A stretch of 64,000 nt of DNA from Brotaphodocola sp003480315 (GTDB lineage: Bacteria > Bacillota > Clostridia > Lachnospirales > Lachnospiraceae): NCBI RefSeq assembly GCF_964246085.1, contig NZ_CAXTPD010000011.1; one strand, 5' to 3'. The notes under the pieces were generated by a model. That model ran no database searches. It was not told the DNA's origin and saw only the letters and a list, made by a program, of their open reading frames with translations. Positions 34,536-43,642 of this stretch are shown here, piece by piece; position 1 is the first letter of the stretch; every line of letters begins with the position of its first letter. The translations under genes and the position numbers were made by a program.

Positions 34536-36230
34536 ATGACACAGACTTTTCGCACCCGGGTGGAAAACATCTGCATCCTGATCTTATTTTGTTTGTCCCT
34601 CGGCATGTTCGCCCTCAGTTTTCTGCACCGGCTTCCCGCAGAAGCCGTCCTGCTGATTTCCACCGAAATGGACTGGATGGTCCAGCGTGCCTCTGCCGTT
34701 GTTCTACTCTGTCTCTGCTCACAGCTTCGAAAACGGAAGCACGCAGCCCTGACCATCACCCTGATGCTGCTTTTTCTTGATTTTATCAGCTGTATTCCTC
34801 ATCTGCCGGACGTTTTCCACGCCGCATGCATGATCTCCGATGTTGTCTTTTTTGCCGTTTTCTTCGGTTTCCGCTCTGACTTCTGCTGCCCGGCATCAAA
34901 AAAAGACCGCAAGCGTGGCCTGCTTCTCCTGCTGCCCAGCTTTCTTGGAGTGACCGCAAACGCCGTGATCAGCTACCACTATTTAACGCCTGTTCTCGGC
35001 AGTGGGCGCCATACTCTGCTTAACAGCTTTAAAGAAAGCCTTGACATCCTGTTCGGAAGCGGAAGCTCCATCCCGGTCTCCCACGGTGCGCATATGCTGG
35101 AGCTTATGATGTTCTGGTTCAGCTGGGGCTGTATCCTGGCTGCCCTGCTGTATGCGGTCCGCCCGTGGCTGGCACCTTCCTCCCGCCGGGAATCCGACCT
35201 GCAGCATGCACGCACCCTTTTGAACCTGTACAGCCAGAACTGCTGCTCCTACCTGGCGCTCGAAGAGGATAAGCAGCTCTACTTCGGACGGAATGTAGAC
35301 GGAGTGATCCCTTACGGCGTGGCAGGTGATACCATCATCGTCAATGGCGATCCGGTCTGCGCAGATGCAGACTTTCCTGCTCTGCTTTCTGAATTTAAAG
35401 ATTTCTGCGTCCGAAGCGCCCACAAGGTCTTTTTTTTAAGCGTGACAGAGCACTTTCTGGAAGAATACAGACGCCAGGGCTTCGGCTATGTCAAATGCGG
35501 CGAGGAAGCGCGTTTCTCCCTGGCGGATTATGAGATCAGCGGCAAAAAAGGTGCCAAGATGCGCATGAACATCAACCATGCCAAAAAGGCCGGTGTGACC
35601 ATTGCCGAATACAAACCGCTCCTGCAGCGTGACCCGGACATCGAGTCTGCCTTTGACCGTGTCACAAATGAATGGCTCAGTCAGAAAAAAAGCTCCCTGC
35701 TGGCCTTCACGATGGGCAAAGCCGGACTGGAAAACCCGATGGACAAACGCTATTTCTATGCAAAGAATGCCGAAGGAACCATCGTGGCCTTCATCGCTTT
35801 TGTTCCGTTTCTCGGAAAAGACGGCTACATGGCCGATGTTACCCGCCACGGCAGCAATGCTCCAGGCGGCGTCATGGAAACCATCATTTACGAAGCCTTT
35901 CAGACCTTCCGCTCGGAGGGCATCCACTATGGAAGCCTTGGCGTAGCACCTCTGGCCGGTCTGGATGATGAAAAAGCCAGTCTTGTGGAACGACTGCTGC
36001 GATTTGTATACAACAACCTGAACGACTGCTATGGCTTTAAGGATCTGTACCGCGCCAAGGAAAAATACAGTCCGACACAATGGCTTCCTGCTTACTATGT
36101 TTACCTTCCGAAGCATCCAACTCCGGATATGTTTTACGCAGTGGTAAAGATCCAGAACCCGGACGGAATCCGCGAGGGCGTTCAGTCTTTCCTGAAGGGA
36201 AAAATACATCATGAAAAGCACATATCTTGA
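34536..36230 (+). CDS. DUF2156 / phosphatidylglycerol lysyltransferase-like membrane protein
   Basis: 564 residues. The N-terminal 230 or so hold about six hydrophobic segments; the C-terminal half is the GNAT-like aminoacyl-transfer domain of MprF-type enzymes (YLALEEDKQLYFGRNVDGVI, GAKMRMNINHAKKAG, YMADVTRHGSNAPGGVME, FKDLYRAKEKYSPTQWLPAYY). Full MprF proteins have about 850 residues with a flippase part, so this is a short form. It may add an amino acid to a lipid head group or another acceptor. The start at 34536 follows GGAAGGA; an overlapping ATG at 34518 is possible. Confidence 0.82.
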   Translation: MTQTFRTRVENICILILFCLSLGMFALSFLHRLPAEAVLLISTEMDWMVQRASAVVLLCLCSQLRKRKHAALTITLMLLFLDFISCIPHLPDVFHAACMISDVVFFAVFFGFRSDFCCPASKKDRKRGLLLLLPSFLGVTANAVISYHYLTPVLGSGRHTLLNSFKESLDILFGSGSSIPVSHGAHMLELMMFWFSWGCILAALLYAVRPWLAPSSRRESDLQHARTLLNLYSQNCCSYLALEEDKQLYFGRNVDGVIPYGVAGDTIIVNGDPVCADADFPALLSEFKDFCVRSAHKVFFLSVTEHFLEEYRRQGFGYVKCGEEARFSLADYEISGKKGAKMRMNINHAKKAGVTIAEYKPLLQRDPDIESAFDRVTNEWLSQKKSSLLAFTMGKAGLENPMDKRYFYAKNAEGTIVAFIAFVPFLGKDGYMADVTRHGSNAPGGVMETIIYEAFQTFRSEGIHYGSLGVAPLAGLDDEKASLVERLLRFVYNNLNDCYGFKDLYRAKEKYSPTQWLPAYYVYLPKHPTPDMFYAVVKIQNPDGIREGVQSFLKGKIHHEKHIS

Positions 36231-36945
36231 TACTTCCGAGGCACATCTCTACTATGAGGTTGTCGGCCACGGAACACCGGTCCTGATGCTCCACGGAAAC
36301 AGCCAGTCCCATCATGTATTCCACTCCTACAAGCGGAATCTGCAGAAAAGCTATCAGGTGATCCTGATGGACAGCCGCGGGCACGGACGTTCCATGACAG
36401 CCCGGCAGTCTTTCACGATCCACGACATGGCCTGTGACGCTGCCGCCCTGCTTGACCACCTTGGCATCGCTAAGGCCATCCTTCTGGGCTTCAGTGACGG
36501 AGCCAACATTGCGCTGGAGTTTGCCTGCTGCTTTCCAGAGCGCACCCTGGCTGTCATTTCCGCCAGCGGAAACGCTCTTTCCTACGGCTTACGGTTTCCG
36601 GTACGACTTGCCGCGCAGTTCACCGGATGTGCCCTTTCATTCCTGAAAAACAGGCTTCCAGACAGCTCCCTGCGCCTGCAGCTGACGAAACGCCTGCAGC
36701 TCAACACCCTCTTAACGGACTCCCCGCATCTTTCGGCCGGACGCCTGCAGCATATCCAGGCACCGGTCCTGATCCTTGCCGGAACCCGGGATCTCATAAA
36801 GACCTCCCACACCCGCTGGATGGCAGAGCAGATCCCAAACAGCCAGCTCAGACTCATTGAAGGAGGCACGCACAAGGTCCTGTTTTTGCGGGAGCAGCAA
36901 TGCACGGGCTATATTCTTGATTTTCTTCGGCGGAATCATCTGTAA
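36211..36945 (+). CDS. alpha/beta hydrolase
   Basis: 244 residues with VLMLHGNSQSHHVF (oxyanion-hole region), nucleophile elbow LLGFSDGANIAL (GXSXG), an Asp near LAGTRDLIK and a His in EGGTHKVLF completing the triad. It overlaps the LPG-synthase-like gene by 20 bases, so the two are translationally coupled. The substrate is unknown; an ester or amide linked to the lipid-modifying neighbour is a possibility. Confidence 0.88.
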   Translation: MKSTYLDTSEAHLYYEVVGHGTPVLMLHGNSQSHHVFHSYKRNLQKSYQVILMDSRGHGRSMTARQSFTIHDMACDAAALLDHLGIAKAILLGFSDGANIALEFACCFPERTLAVISASGNALSYGLRFPVRLAAQFTGCALSFLKNRLPDSSLRLQLTKRLQLNTLLTDSPHLSAGRLQHIQAPVLILAGTRDLIKTSHTRWMAEQIPNSQLRLIEGGTHKVLFLREQQCTGYILDFLRRNHL

Positions 36946-36971
36946 AATCTGTGGTTTCTTATAAAACAAAA

Positions 36972-37012
36972 TAAGAGCTATCTGACTTTCTCGTCATCAG
37001 ATAGCTCTTTTA
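36972..37012. terminator. bidirectional terminator between the hydrolase operon and the minus-strand small transcript
   Basis: AAGAGCTATCTGA and TCAGATAGCTCTT form a 13-bp stem with an 11-base loop. T-rich tails follow on both strands (TTTTAAC on plus, TTATTTTGTTTTAT on minus), so it can end transcripts from both sides. Confidence 0.88.
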
Positions 37013-37224
37013 ACAAATATCCCGAAGTTTCACTTAATAACCTCTCTTTCTTTATATTCTTTTTTCAAAGTGCTATGGGCCTCTGCCTTTCATTGGAATC
37101 TCCCTCCTTCGATTACATCTATGTAAACTCGTTAAGAGATTTTTTTGTGGTAAGATTTAGTAACCCATTGGACCGTCCTCCGTTTTCTGAAGCTTTTCTT
37201 TTCGTTGCTTCTTTGTTTTTGTTG
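36972..37224 (-). ncRNA. candidate small transcript with three very short SD-preceded ORFs
   Basis: A strong minus-strand promoter at 37230-37258 would produce an RNA of about 250 nt ending at the 36972 hairpin. Within it are three tiny frames, each after a ribosome-site-like sequence: ATG-GGT-TAC-TAA (37157-37168, GGAGG ahead), ATG to TAG encoding MKGRGP (37073-37093, AAGGAGGG ahead), and GTG to TAA encoding MKLRDIC (37010-37033, GAGAGG ahead). The first two share the pattern GGAGG...TCCAATG. No longer gene fits on this strand before the terminator. Confidence 0.5.
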
Positions 37225-37229
37225 TCTTC

Positions 37230-37258
37230 ATTGTACAATATTAAGTACAATTTGTCAA
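37230..37258 (-). promoter_or_regulatory. consensus promoter with palindromic operator
   Basis: TTGACA (37253-37258), a 17-base spacer and TACAAT (37230-37235) on the minus strand. The palindrome TTGTAC...GTACAA (37231-37250) lies across the -10 and spacer, the usual place for a repressor. Confidence 0.75.
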
Positions 37259-37319
37259 GCGTTATTTCTAATTATTTTTACTTTTTTCTTGTATATTCTG
37301 AATATAAAGTTTAAATTGT

Positions 37320-38207
37320 TTATTTTATTCCACTTTTTCCTTGCTGTCTGTATCGTTTATACAGAGCTTGTGCATAACCCGGACATTCCTGCACTCTGCG
37401 TGTACTGTCCCGGTAATGCTGCTGCTTTTCCTGATACATCAGGCGTTCTGCACCGTGAAGCAGCCTGTCTGCAGCGGTGGTTCCGTCATTCCACAGATAC
37501 CCAAAGGCAGCCAGCCCCTGTTCCTCCTGTTTCAGACGTTCCTTCAGAAGCTGAGCCTGTCTGATAAAGACCTCTTCCTGCACTTTAGGACAGATTATGA
37601 CAAATTCATCTCCGCTGATCCGGTAAAGCTGGTCTTTTGCGAAATACTCCATGCTCACCTCTGCCAGATGCCGGAGTGCCTGATCGCCGTATTCATGGCC
37701 GTAGGTATCGTTTAAGTATTTCAGCCCGTTTAAATCGGCAAATGCAACTCCAACCGGCACTGGATGCTCAAGAAGCTGATTCAGCATACGGATGTAAGAG
37801 GTGTTGTTTTGGATCCCGGTCAGCTGATCCTGATAGCTTAAACGAAGCAGATACTCCTGAAGTTTCTTTTTCCTGATTTCCGAAGCAAGAACATGGGCAA
37901 TCACTGAAAAAAGCTCCCGGTCCGGATCCAACGCGCCGGAATGCTCCACCTGCAATTTTCCGTACAGATTCTCCTCAAAAATAACAGGAGCAGAGAAACT
38001 GCCGGCTTCCTGCTGTCCGTCCGTATCCGGCTCACCACACTCATAAAAGCAGACCTTTTCTGCCGCATAATACTGCCGCAGCAGCTCCAGCACCTGCGGC
38101 AATGCTTCCCGGTAATCCGCAGCCAGTGCCAGTAATTCTATACATTTGCTTTTTGTGCAGGCCGCCTGCAAAAGCGCAGACTGATCCGCCTGATTTTCGT
38201 GATTCAT
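37320..38207 (-). CDS. GGDEF-domain protein (probable diguanylate cyclase)
   Basis: 295 residues. The N-terminal half is GAF-like (residues about 30-120, ALPQVLELLRQYYAAEKVCF), then a GGDEF domain with SYQDQLTGIQNN, VGVAFADLNGLKYLND and the signature RISGDEFVII. Ser replaces the first Gly, a variant often still active. The c-di-GMP inhibitory RXXD site is not seen just ahead of it. No membrane segment, so it senses something in the cytoplasm. GGGAG precedes the ATG. Confidence 0.88.
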   Translation of the reverse strand: MNHENQADQSALLQAACTKSKCIELLALAADYREALPQVLELLRQYYAAEKVCFYECGEPDTDGQQEAGSFSAPVIFEENLYGKLQVEHSGALDPDRELFSVIAHVLASEIRKKKLQEYLLRLSYQDQLTGIQNNTSYIRMLNQLLEHPVPVGVAFADLNGLKYLNDTYGHEYGDQALRHLAEVSMEYFAKDQLYRISGDEFVIICPKVQEEVFIRQAQLLKERLKQEEQGLAAFGYLWNDGTTAADRLLHGAERLMYQEKQQHYRDSTRRVQECPGYAQALYKRYRQQGKSGIK

Positions 38208-38282
38208 TTCTTAACTCCCTGTGTTTTAATACCAGTAAAAATAACGTTTTTTGTTTTTTATCCTGTAATTAAGCCCATTATA

Positions 38283-38318
38283 ACATCTATAGATATAATC
38301 AGCAATCTTTATAGATGT
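38283..38318. promoter_or_regulatory. inverted repeat upstream of the XRE gene
   Basis: ACATCTATA (38283-38291) and TATAGATGT (38310-38318) are perfect reverse complements with an 18-base spacer, and ATCTATAGAT is itself palindromic. It sits in the 166-base gap between the divergent GGDEF and XRE genes and is a probable autoregulatory operator. Confidence 0.55.
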
Positions 38319-38373
38319 AATTTTTTCAGAATAAATTTGTTATCCTATCTCTATATCTAAAGGGAGTAACATC

Positions 38374-38673
38374 ATGGACATCGGAACAAGAATCAGCTAT
38401 TTCAGAAATGCAAAACAGTACAGCGTCAACCGGCTTGCAACCCTTGCCGGTATCTCCCAGAGCTACCTTCGGGACGTGGAGCTGGGAAAAAAGAACCCCA
38501 CAGTCGAGGTTCTTTCTTATATATGCGATGCCCTGGATCTGTCTCTCCGGGATTTTTTCGATGACAAACTGGAATCCCGTTTCTGCCAGGATCCGCTGCT
38601 GGCCCGGATCTACCGGATGAGCCCGGAGCAGCGGAACGCACTTCTTCAGTTTTTAAACTCCATGGAACACTGA
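38374..38673 (+). CDS. XRE-family transcriptional regulator
   Basis: 99 residues. A helix-turn-helix of the Cro/CI type covers residues 1-60 (IGTRISYFRNAKQYSVNRLA, then ISQSYLRDVELGKKNPTVE). The last 35 residues form a short helical tail (MSPEQRNALLQFLNSM). An AAGGGAG site precedes the ATG. Divergent from the GGDEF gene; the repeat between them suggests it controls itself and perhaps that gene. Confidence 0.9.
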   Translation: MDIGTRISYFRNAKQYSVNRLATLAGISQSYLRDVELGKKNPTVEVLSYICDALDLSLRDFFDDKLESRFCQDPLLARIYRMSPEQRNALLQFLNSMEH

Positions 38674-38691
38674 CAGATTCCTGAAGCTGTT

Positions 38692-39480
38692 TTATCGTTC
38701 TCCATTCCGGACTACATGCAGCGTAACGCCGGTATCCTTTATCTTCTGCTCCATGTCTGTATCAAGTCCTCCGTCCGTGATGATCTGATCCACATCACAC
38801 AATGCACACAGCTTTACCAGACTTGCTTTGCCAAACTTGCTGGAATCTGCAAGGACTACTGTCCGGTCCGCGATCTGACGCATCTGCTTTTGCACTCTTG
38901 CTTCACTCGGTCCCTGATCCGTCAGTCCAACAGATGGATGGACACCGCTGACTGACATAAATAAAATATCCAGATGAAGGCTCTCGAGCATCTGGAAAAA
39001 ATCATTTCCAAGAGATAATTCCTTTTTATCCAGTATTCCCCCTGTCAAAATAACAGTAAACTCCGGACGTTCTGATAAGACCAGAGCGTTCTGGATGGAA
39101 TTTGTCACCACCGTAAGATGCTCAAACCTGCGCACCAGCTCCTTTGCCATGACCAGGCTTGTACTTCCGTAGTCCAGCCCCACAGCCTGATGTTCCCGAA
39201 CCAGTCCCGCCGCATACGCAGCTATGGCTGCTTTTTCTTCCATACAGCTGGAATTTCTGGTTTTCAGTGATATATACTGTCCGTTCTGTGCCGGCATCTG
39301 GCTTATCGGTACGGCTCCGCCATGCACCCGTTTTAATTTTCCCGATTGTTCCAGTGCATCCAGATCTTTCCGAACCGTTTCAGACGATACTTTCATCTCC
39401 CGCACCAGTTCTGCACTATGTACAATACCATGTTCCTCCAGTGAATCTAAAATCTTTTGATAACGCTGCTGTGCCAGCAT
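38692..39480 (-). CDS. DeoR/GlpR-family transcriptional regulator
   Basis: 262 residues. The N-terminal DeoR winged helix reads RYQKILDSLEEHGIVHSAEL and VSSETVRKDLDALEQSG; the C-terminal sugar-phosphate-sensing domain has GLDYGSTSLVMAKEL, LTVVTNSIQNALVL and VVLADSSKFGK. The start at 39480 is behind AGGAGG; the ATG at 39570 would add 30 residues with no site. It is divergent from the MFS/epimerase/AGCS operon, the natural target for repression released by a sugar phosphate. Confidence 0.92.
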   Translation of the reverse strand: MLAQQRYQKILDSLEEHGIVHSAELVREMKVSSETVRKDLDALEQSGKLKRVHGGAVPISQMPAQNGQYISLKTRNSSCMEEKAAIAAYAAGLVREHQAVGLDYGSTSLVMAKELVRRFEHLTVVTNSIQNALVLSERPEFTVILTGGILDKKELSLGNDFFQMLESLHLDILFMSVSGVHPSVGLTDQGPSEARVQKQMRQIADRTVVLADSSKFGKASLVKLCALCDVDQIITDGGLDTDMEQKIKDTGVTLHVVRNGER

Positions 39481-39654
39481 AGCTGTTTCCTCCTGTTTTG
39501 CATTCCGCCCCATATCCGCACAGGCTGTACCGTTCATGCGCATACCTGCCGGATCATGTCCGTATTTCATTATAACGTATTTCTGTGCTATATCCTAGCA
39601 TCTATTTACATTCCCAATTATATCAGTATTTTTCCTTCTTTTCACCGTGAAATC

Positions 39655-39717
39655 CAACAAAACACAACTTGCATTTTTGGATATTTCGTTGATTTTATGT
39701 GTTTTGTTGTGTTTTGT
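39655..39717. promoter_or_regulatory. probable DeoR operator repeats
   Basis: CAACAAAACACAAC (39655-39668) is the reverse complement of most of the right arm GTTGTGTTTTGT (39706-39717). GTGTTTTGTT is also directly repeated with a 10-base period at 39699 and 39709. Such T/G-rich repeats suit a DeoR-family protein. The 364-base gap 39481-39844 otherwise shows nothing I can name. Confidence 0.5.
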
Positions 39718-39844
39718 ATTGATTTCGCAACCAAATACAGATATACTAAAGACCGAATCCAAGAAATACGTCTCAAACGCATTTCTGATATGCCTGGCAA
39801 CGAATCACAAACTGCAGTCTGTCTACAAGAAGGAGAAAATGATT

Positions 39845-41152
39845 ATGAGTAATGAAATGAAACAAAAAGCTGTAAAAGCAGTTCCAAACCGCTGGTTTGT
39901 CTTCTGCGTCCTGACACTTTCCGGAGGCATTGCGTTTAAGCTTTCTTCTATGAAAGACATGTTCTATGTTCCCATGCAGCAATTTATGGGACTCACGAAC
40001 ACCCAGATTGGCGGCGCTTTAAGCGCATATGGAATTGTGCAGACCATTGGCCTGATCATTGGTATCTATATCTGTGATATGTTCAGTAAAAAATATATGA
40101 TCGGCGGCTCCCTGATCGGTCTTGGCGCAATCGGCGTTTATCTTTCTACCTTTCCTGGTTACTGGGGATTTCTGATCGCATTCGGCGCAATGGCCATTCT
40201 CGGCGAGGTAACCTACTGGCCGGTTCTTTTAAAGGCAATCCGTCTCCTTGGCGATGAAAAGACACAGGGACGCATGTTTGGCTTTCTGGAAATGGGGCGC
40301 GGCATTATTGATGTCATTGTTGCTTCAAGCGCACTGGCTATTTTCAAGGCTATGGGTGAGGGAGCTCCTGCATTACGTGGAGGACTTCTCTTCTTATCCG
40401 CAGTTACCGCTTGTGCCGGAGTTCTCTGTCTCATTTTTGTCCCCAACGATGAAAAACGCACCGACGAAAACGGCAAGGAGCAGAACCGTGCCCAGGCTGC
40501 ATTCGGCGGTATGATCCAGGCATTGAAAAATATTGATATCTGGGCTGTTGCTCTGAACGGTTTCGTTGTATACTGCATTTACTGCGGACTGACTTACTTT
40601 ATTCCATTTTTAAATCAGATCTACATGCTGCCGGCCACCGCAGTCGGCATGTACGGCATCATCAACCAGTACGGACTGAAAATGGTCGGCGGACCGATTG
40701 GAGGTTTTATGTCTGATAAAGTACATAAATCTGCCGCAAAACACATCCGCGTCGGTTTTCTTGTATGTGCTGTCGCAATGGCAGCGTTCCTGATGGTCCC
40801 TCACGAAATGCTTGGCCAGAACGGCAACTGGATTCTTGGCGCGGCCTGCACCCTGGGCTTTGGATCTATTGTATTTACCATGCGCGCAGTCTTCTTCGCT
40901 CCAATGGATGAGGTGAAAGTACCTGCAGAGATTACCGGTGCTGCCATGAGCCTCGCTTCCCTGGTCATCTACCTTCCGAACGCATTTGCATATGTTATGT
41001 ACGGAAGCTTTCTTGACCGCTATCCGGGCATGACCGGTTTCCGCATTGTTTTCAGCGTCATGATCGGATGGGCCGTGATCGGACTTTTCGTTTCCACATT
41101 TCTGATCCACCGCATCAAAAAGCACCAGATTTCCAGTACAGACAAATCATAA
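39845..41152 (+). CDS. MFS transporter
   Basis: 435 residues with about twelve membrane helices (TLSGGIAFKLSSMKDMFYVP, IVQTIGLIIGIYICDMFSKK, GGPIGGFMSDKVHK at the mid-loop motif). The start at 39845 has AAGGAG nine bases ahead; the open frame upstream is intergenic. First gene of an operon with a sugar epimerase-like and an AGCS gene, so a sugar acid or polyol is a plausible cargo (inference). Confidence 0.88.
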   Translation: MSNEMKQKAVKAVPNRWFVFCVLTLSGGIAFKLSSMKDMFYVPMQQFMGLTNTQIGGALSAYGIVQTIGLIIGIYICDMFSKKYMIGGSLIGLGAIGVYLSTFPGYWGFLIAFGAMAILGEVTYWPVLLKAIRLLGDEKTQGRMFGFLEMGRGIIDVIVASSALAIFKAMGEGAPALRGGLLFLSAVTACAGVLCLIFVPNDEKRTDENGKEQNRAQAAFGGMIQALKNIDIWAVALNGFVVYCIYCGLTYFIPFLNQIYMLPATAVGMYGIINQYGLKMVGGPIGGFMSDKVHKSAAKHIRVGFLVCAVAMAAFLMVPHEMLGQNGNWILGAACTLGFGSIVFTMRAVFFAPMDEVKVPAEITGAAMSLASLVIYLPNAFAYVMYGSFLDRYPGMTGFRIVFSVMIGWAVIGLFVSTFLIHRIKKHQISSTDKS

Positions 41153-41168
41153 CAGGAGGATTTTTCAT

Positions 41169-42212
41169 ATGATAAAACTCGGACTTGATACCGAAAGTCT
41201 CCATCTCTGGTTTCAGAACAAACGCATGGATATTTTCGGATTTATAGAAAAAGCTCATGAACTGGGCTTTGACGGTGTCATGATCAACATTTTAAAAGAT
41301 TATAATCTGGACCCGGAATGGGGAACTCTGATGAGCAATGACCCCGCACACTTAAAAAAAGTGCGGGATCTTCTGGAAACCTATCATATGTACGCAGAGC
41401 TTGCCACAAAAGGAATTACGAAGGAACATCTCCTGAAAGTTCTTGACGTCGCGGAAGCTCTTGGCGCGGATATCATCCGCACCTACATTCCGATCACCTT
41501 AAATCCACTCGCCTCACGTGCTACTGGCGGAGAAGGAAAATACGACCAGGCAAAAGTACGCGGCGATTTTGATCCTGCTGTTTTCGATGAAGCAGCCATG
41601 TCCCTGCGTCAGATCATTCCGGAATTGAAAAAGCGCCGGATCCGTCTGGCTCTGGAAAACCACGAATATGAGACATCGGACGAGCTTGCAGCCGTTGTGA
41701 AAAGACTGGATACTCCCTGGATCGGCCTCCATTTTGATTTCGGCAATTCTATGATGGCCTGGGAGGATCCGGCTCAGGCAGCCATGAACATGGCTCCATA
41801 TACCATTACCACTCATTTTAAAGACCACATCGTGATTCCATGCCCGGAAGATCCTTACGGATATGTGGTATGCGGAATTCCTGTCGGCAAAGGAAATATG
41901 GATTTAAAGAATCTGCTTCAGATCATTCTGGACCACTCTTCCATCACCCGCCTGAATCTGGAAATGTGTTATCCATACTGCGCACAGTTTAAACGCAGCC
42001 CCGGTACCGGCGGTGTTTTCCGCGTAGGAGAAGGCTGTTTCAAAGTAGAGGCACCTCTCTTTGATCCGGAGACCGTAAAGCCCGGAGATTACTACTATCC
42101 ACAGGAGATTTCGGAAGAGCTTCTGGAAGAATGCCTGAAGCTCCAGATGGAAGGAGTTAAACAGAGCGCAGCTTATACCAGAAAGCTGTGTGAAGAATAC
42201 CGCAATCAGTAA
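41169..42212 (+). CDS. sugar phosphate isomerase/epimerase-like TIM-barrel protein
   Basis: 347 residues of the AP-endonuclease-2 (xylose isomerase-like) barrel. Candidate metal ligands are the Glu of RLALENHEYE, the Asp of IGLHFDFGNS, the His in TTHFKDH and the Glu of TRLNLEMCY. Family members epimerise or isomerise keto sugars or inositol derivatives. It is 16 bases after the MFS gene with AACAGGAGG ahead. The C-terminus is longer than in the shortest family members. Confidence 0.85.
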   Translation: MIKLGLDTESLHLWFQNKRMDIFGFIEKAHELGFDGVMINILKDYNLDPEWGTLMSNDPAHLKKVRDLLETYHMYAELATKGITKEHLLKVLDVAEALGADIIRTYIPITLNPLASRATGGEGKYDQAKVRGDFDPAVFDEAAMSLRQIIPELKKRRIRLALENHEYETSDELAAVVKRLDTPWIGLHFDFGNSMMAWEDPAQAAMNMAPYTITTHFKDHIVIPCPEDPYGYVVCGIPVGKGNMDLKNLLQIILDHSSITRLNLEMCYPYCAQFKRSPGTGGVFRVGEGCFKVEAPLFDPETVKPGDYYYPQEISEELLEECLKLQMEGVKQSAAYTRKLCEEYRNQ

Positions 42213-42236
42213 CAACAACAGAGAGGGGAATGGAGC

Positions 42237-43586
42237 ATGCTGATTCTGACACCAATATTAAACAGAGTAAATCAAATCATCTGGGGAAACTGGCTCTTAT
42301 TTGTTCTCCTTGGAATCGGACTATTGTATACCGTTCTCAGCGGTTTTGTCCAGATACGTCATTTTCCTTATATCATCAGGAAAACACTCCTGGAGCCATG
42401 GAAAACCAAACGTCATGCTTCCAGCGATTCCAACTCAATTTCATCCTTTCAGGCTCTGTGCACCGCCGTAGCTTCCTGTGTCGGCAGCGGCAATATCGTA
42501 GGAGTCTCTACCGCAGTTCTCGCCGGAGGCCTCGGGGCTATTTTCTGGATGTGGGTTGCAGCTTTTGTCGGTATGGCAACCAAATATGGAGAAATCATCC
42601 TCGGCCTTCTTTACCGGGTAAAAAATGAGGATGGCACTTATTCCGGCGGTCCCATGTACTATATCCGTGATGGTCTCCATGCTCCCGTTCTCGCTTCCCT
42701 GTGTGCATTTTTCATGGTAATCCAGATTATCGGAGGAAACTTTATCCAATCCAATACCATCAGCAGCGTCATGAAAAATCATTTGCATATTCCAGAAGGA
42801 ATCACCGGCGTGATTCTTGTCATTTTAATTTTTACAATTTCCGCAGGAGGGCTGAAACGCCTCGCGCGCATTACACAGAAGCTGGTTCCAGCCATGGCAC
42901 TACTCTATGTAGTCAGCGGGCTGGTCATTATCCTGCTGCATATCACAAGTCTTCCTGACGTGATCCTTAACATTGTGACCGGAGCCTTTGGACTTCGCCC
43001 GGTTCTCGCAGGTACAGCCGGAAGCATGATCATTGCAATGCAGAAAGGGATTGCGCGTGGTCTCTATTCCAACGAAGCCGGCGAAGGATCCGCGCCAGTC
43101 ATCCATTCTGCGGCAAATGTACAACATCCTGTGGAACAGGGCATCACCGGCGTAACAGAAGTATTTTTAGACACATTCGTCATCTGCACCATCTCCGGCC
43201 TGGTACTTGGCGTAACCGGCGTTCTGGATTCCGGTCTGCCCGGAAGCATTCTGATGATACACGCTTTTTCCACAGTGTGGGATCCTCTGAAATATCTGGT
43301 CATCATCAGCCTGCTTTTATTCTGCACCACCACTCTGATGAGTCAGTGGTACTTCGGTTTTGTTGGCCTAAATTATCTGTTCGGTCACCGGATCGCGGAA
43401 AAATTCAGGTATTTTTTCCCGCTATTTTGCATGATCGGATCTATTACCGCCATAGACATTGTCTGGACCATTCAGGATATTGCCCTGGGCCTGCTCACCA
43501 TTCCTAATCTGATTGCACTGATCCTGCTGAGTCCACAGGTCAAAAAATGCTCCGATGAATTCTGGAACAGGCATATATCCTCATAA
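42237..43586 (+). CDS. sodium:alanine symporter family protein (AGCS)
   Basis: 449 residues with ten to eleven hydrophobic segments. Signatures: FQALCTAVASCVGSGNIVGV, SGGPMYYIRDGL and IARGLYSNEAGEGSAPVIHS, all typical of AGCS amino acid/sodium symporters. Usual cargo is alanine, glycine or glutamine. Last gene of the operon, 24 bases after the epimerase gene, followed by a terminator. Confidence 0.95.
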   Translation: MLILTPILNRVNQIIWGNWLLFVLLGIGLLYTVLSGFVQIRHFPYIIRKTLLEPWKTKRHASSDSNSISSFQALCTAVASCVGSGNIVGVSTAVLAGGLGAIFWMWVAAFVGMATKYGEIILGLLYRVKNEDGTYSGGPMYYIRDGLHAPVLASLCAFFMVIQIIGGNFIQSNTISSVMKNHLHIPEGITGVILVILIFTISAGGLKRLARITQKLVPAMALLYVVSGLVIILLHITSLPDVILNIVTGAFGLRPVLAGTAGSMIIAMQKGIARGLYSNEAGEGSAPVIHSAANVQHPVEQGITGVTEVFLDTFVICTISGLVLGVTGVLDSGLPGSILMIHAFSTVWDPLKYLVIISLLLFCTTTLMSQWYFGFVGLNYLFGHRIAEKFRYFFPLFCMIGSITAIDIVWTIQDIALGLLTIPNLIALILLSPQVKKCSDEFWNRHISS

Positions 43587-43590
43587 CACA

Positions 43591-43626
43591 AAAGAGGCCG
43601 CTGATCTTTATCAGCCGCCTCTTTTT
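43591..43626. terminator. terminator between convergent AGCS and acylphosphatase genes
   Basis: AAAGAGGCCGCTGAT and ATCAGCCGCCTCTTTTT form a long stem with one mismatch and a T-run on the plus strand. The A-rich start gives a T-tract on the minus strand, so it may serve both genes. Confidence 0.85.
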
Positions 43627-43642
43627 CTATAAAAATATTGCT

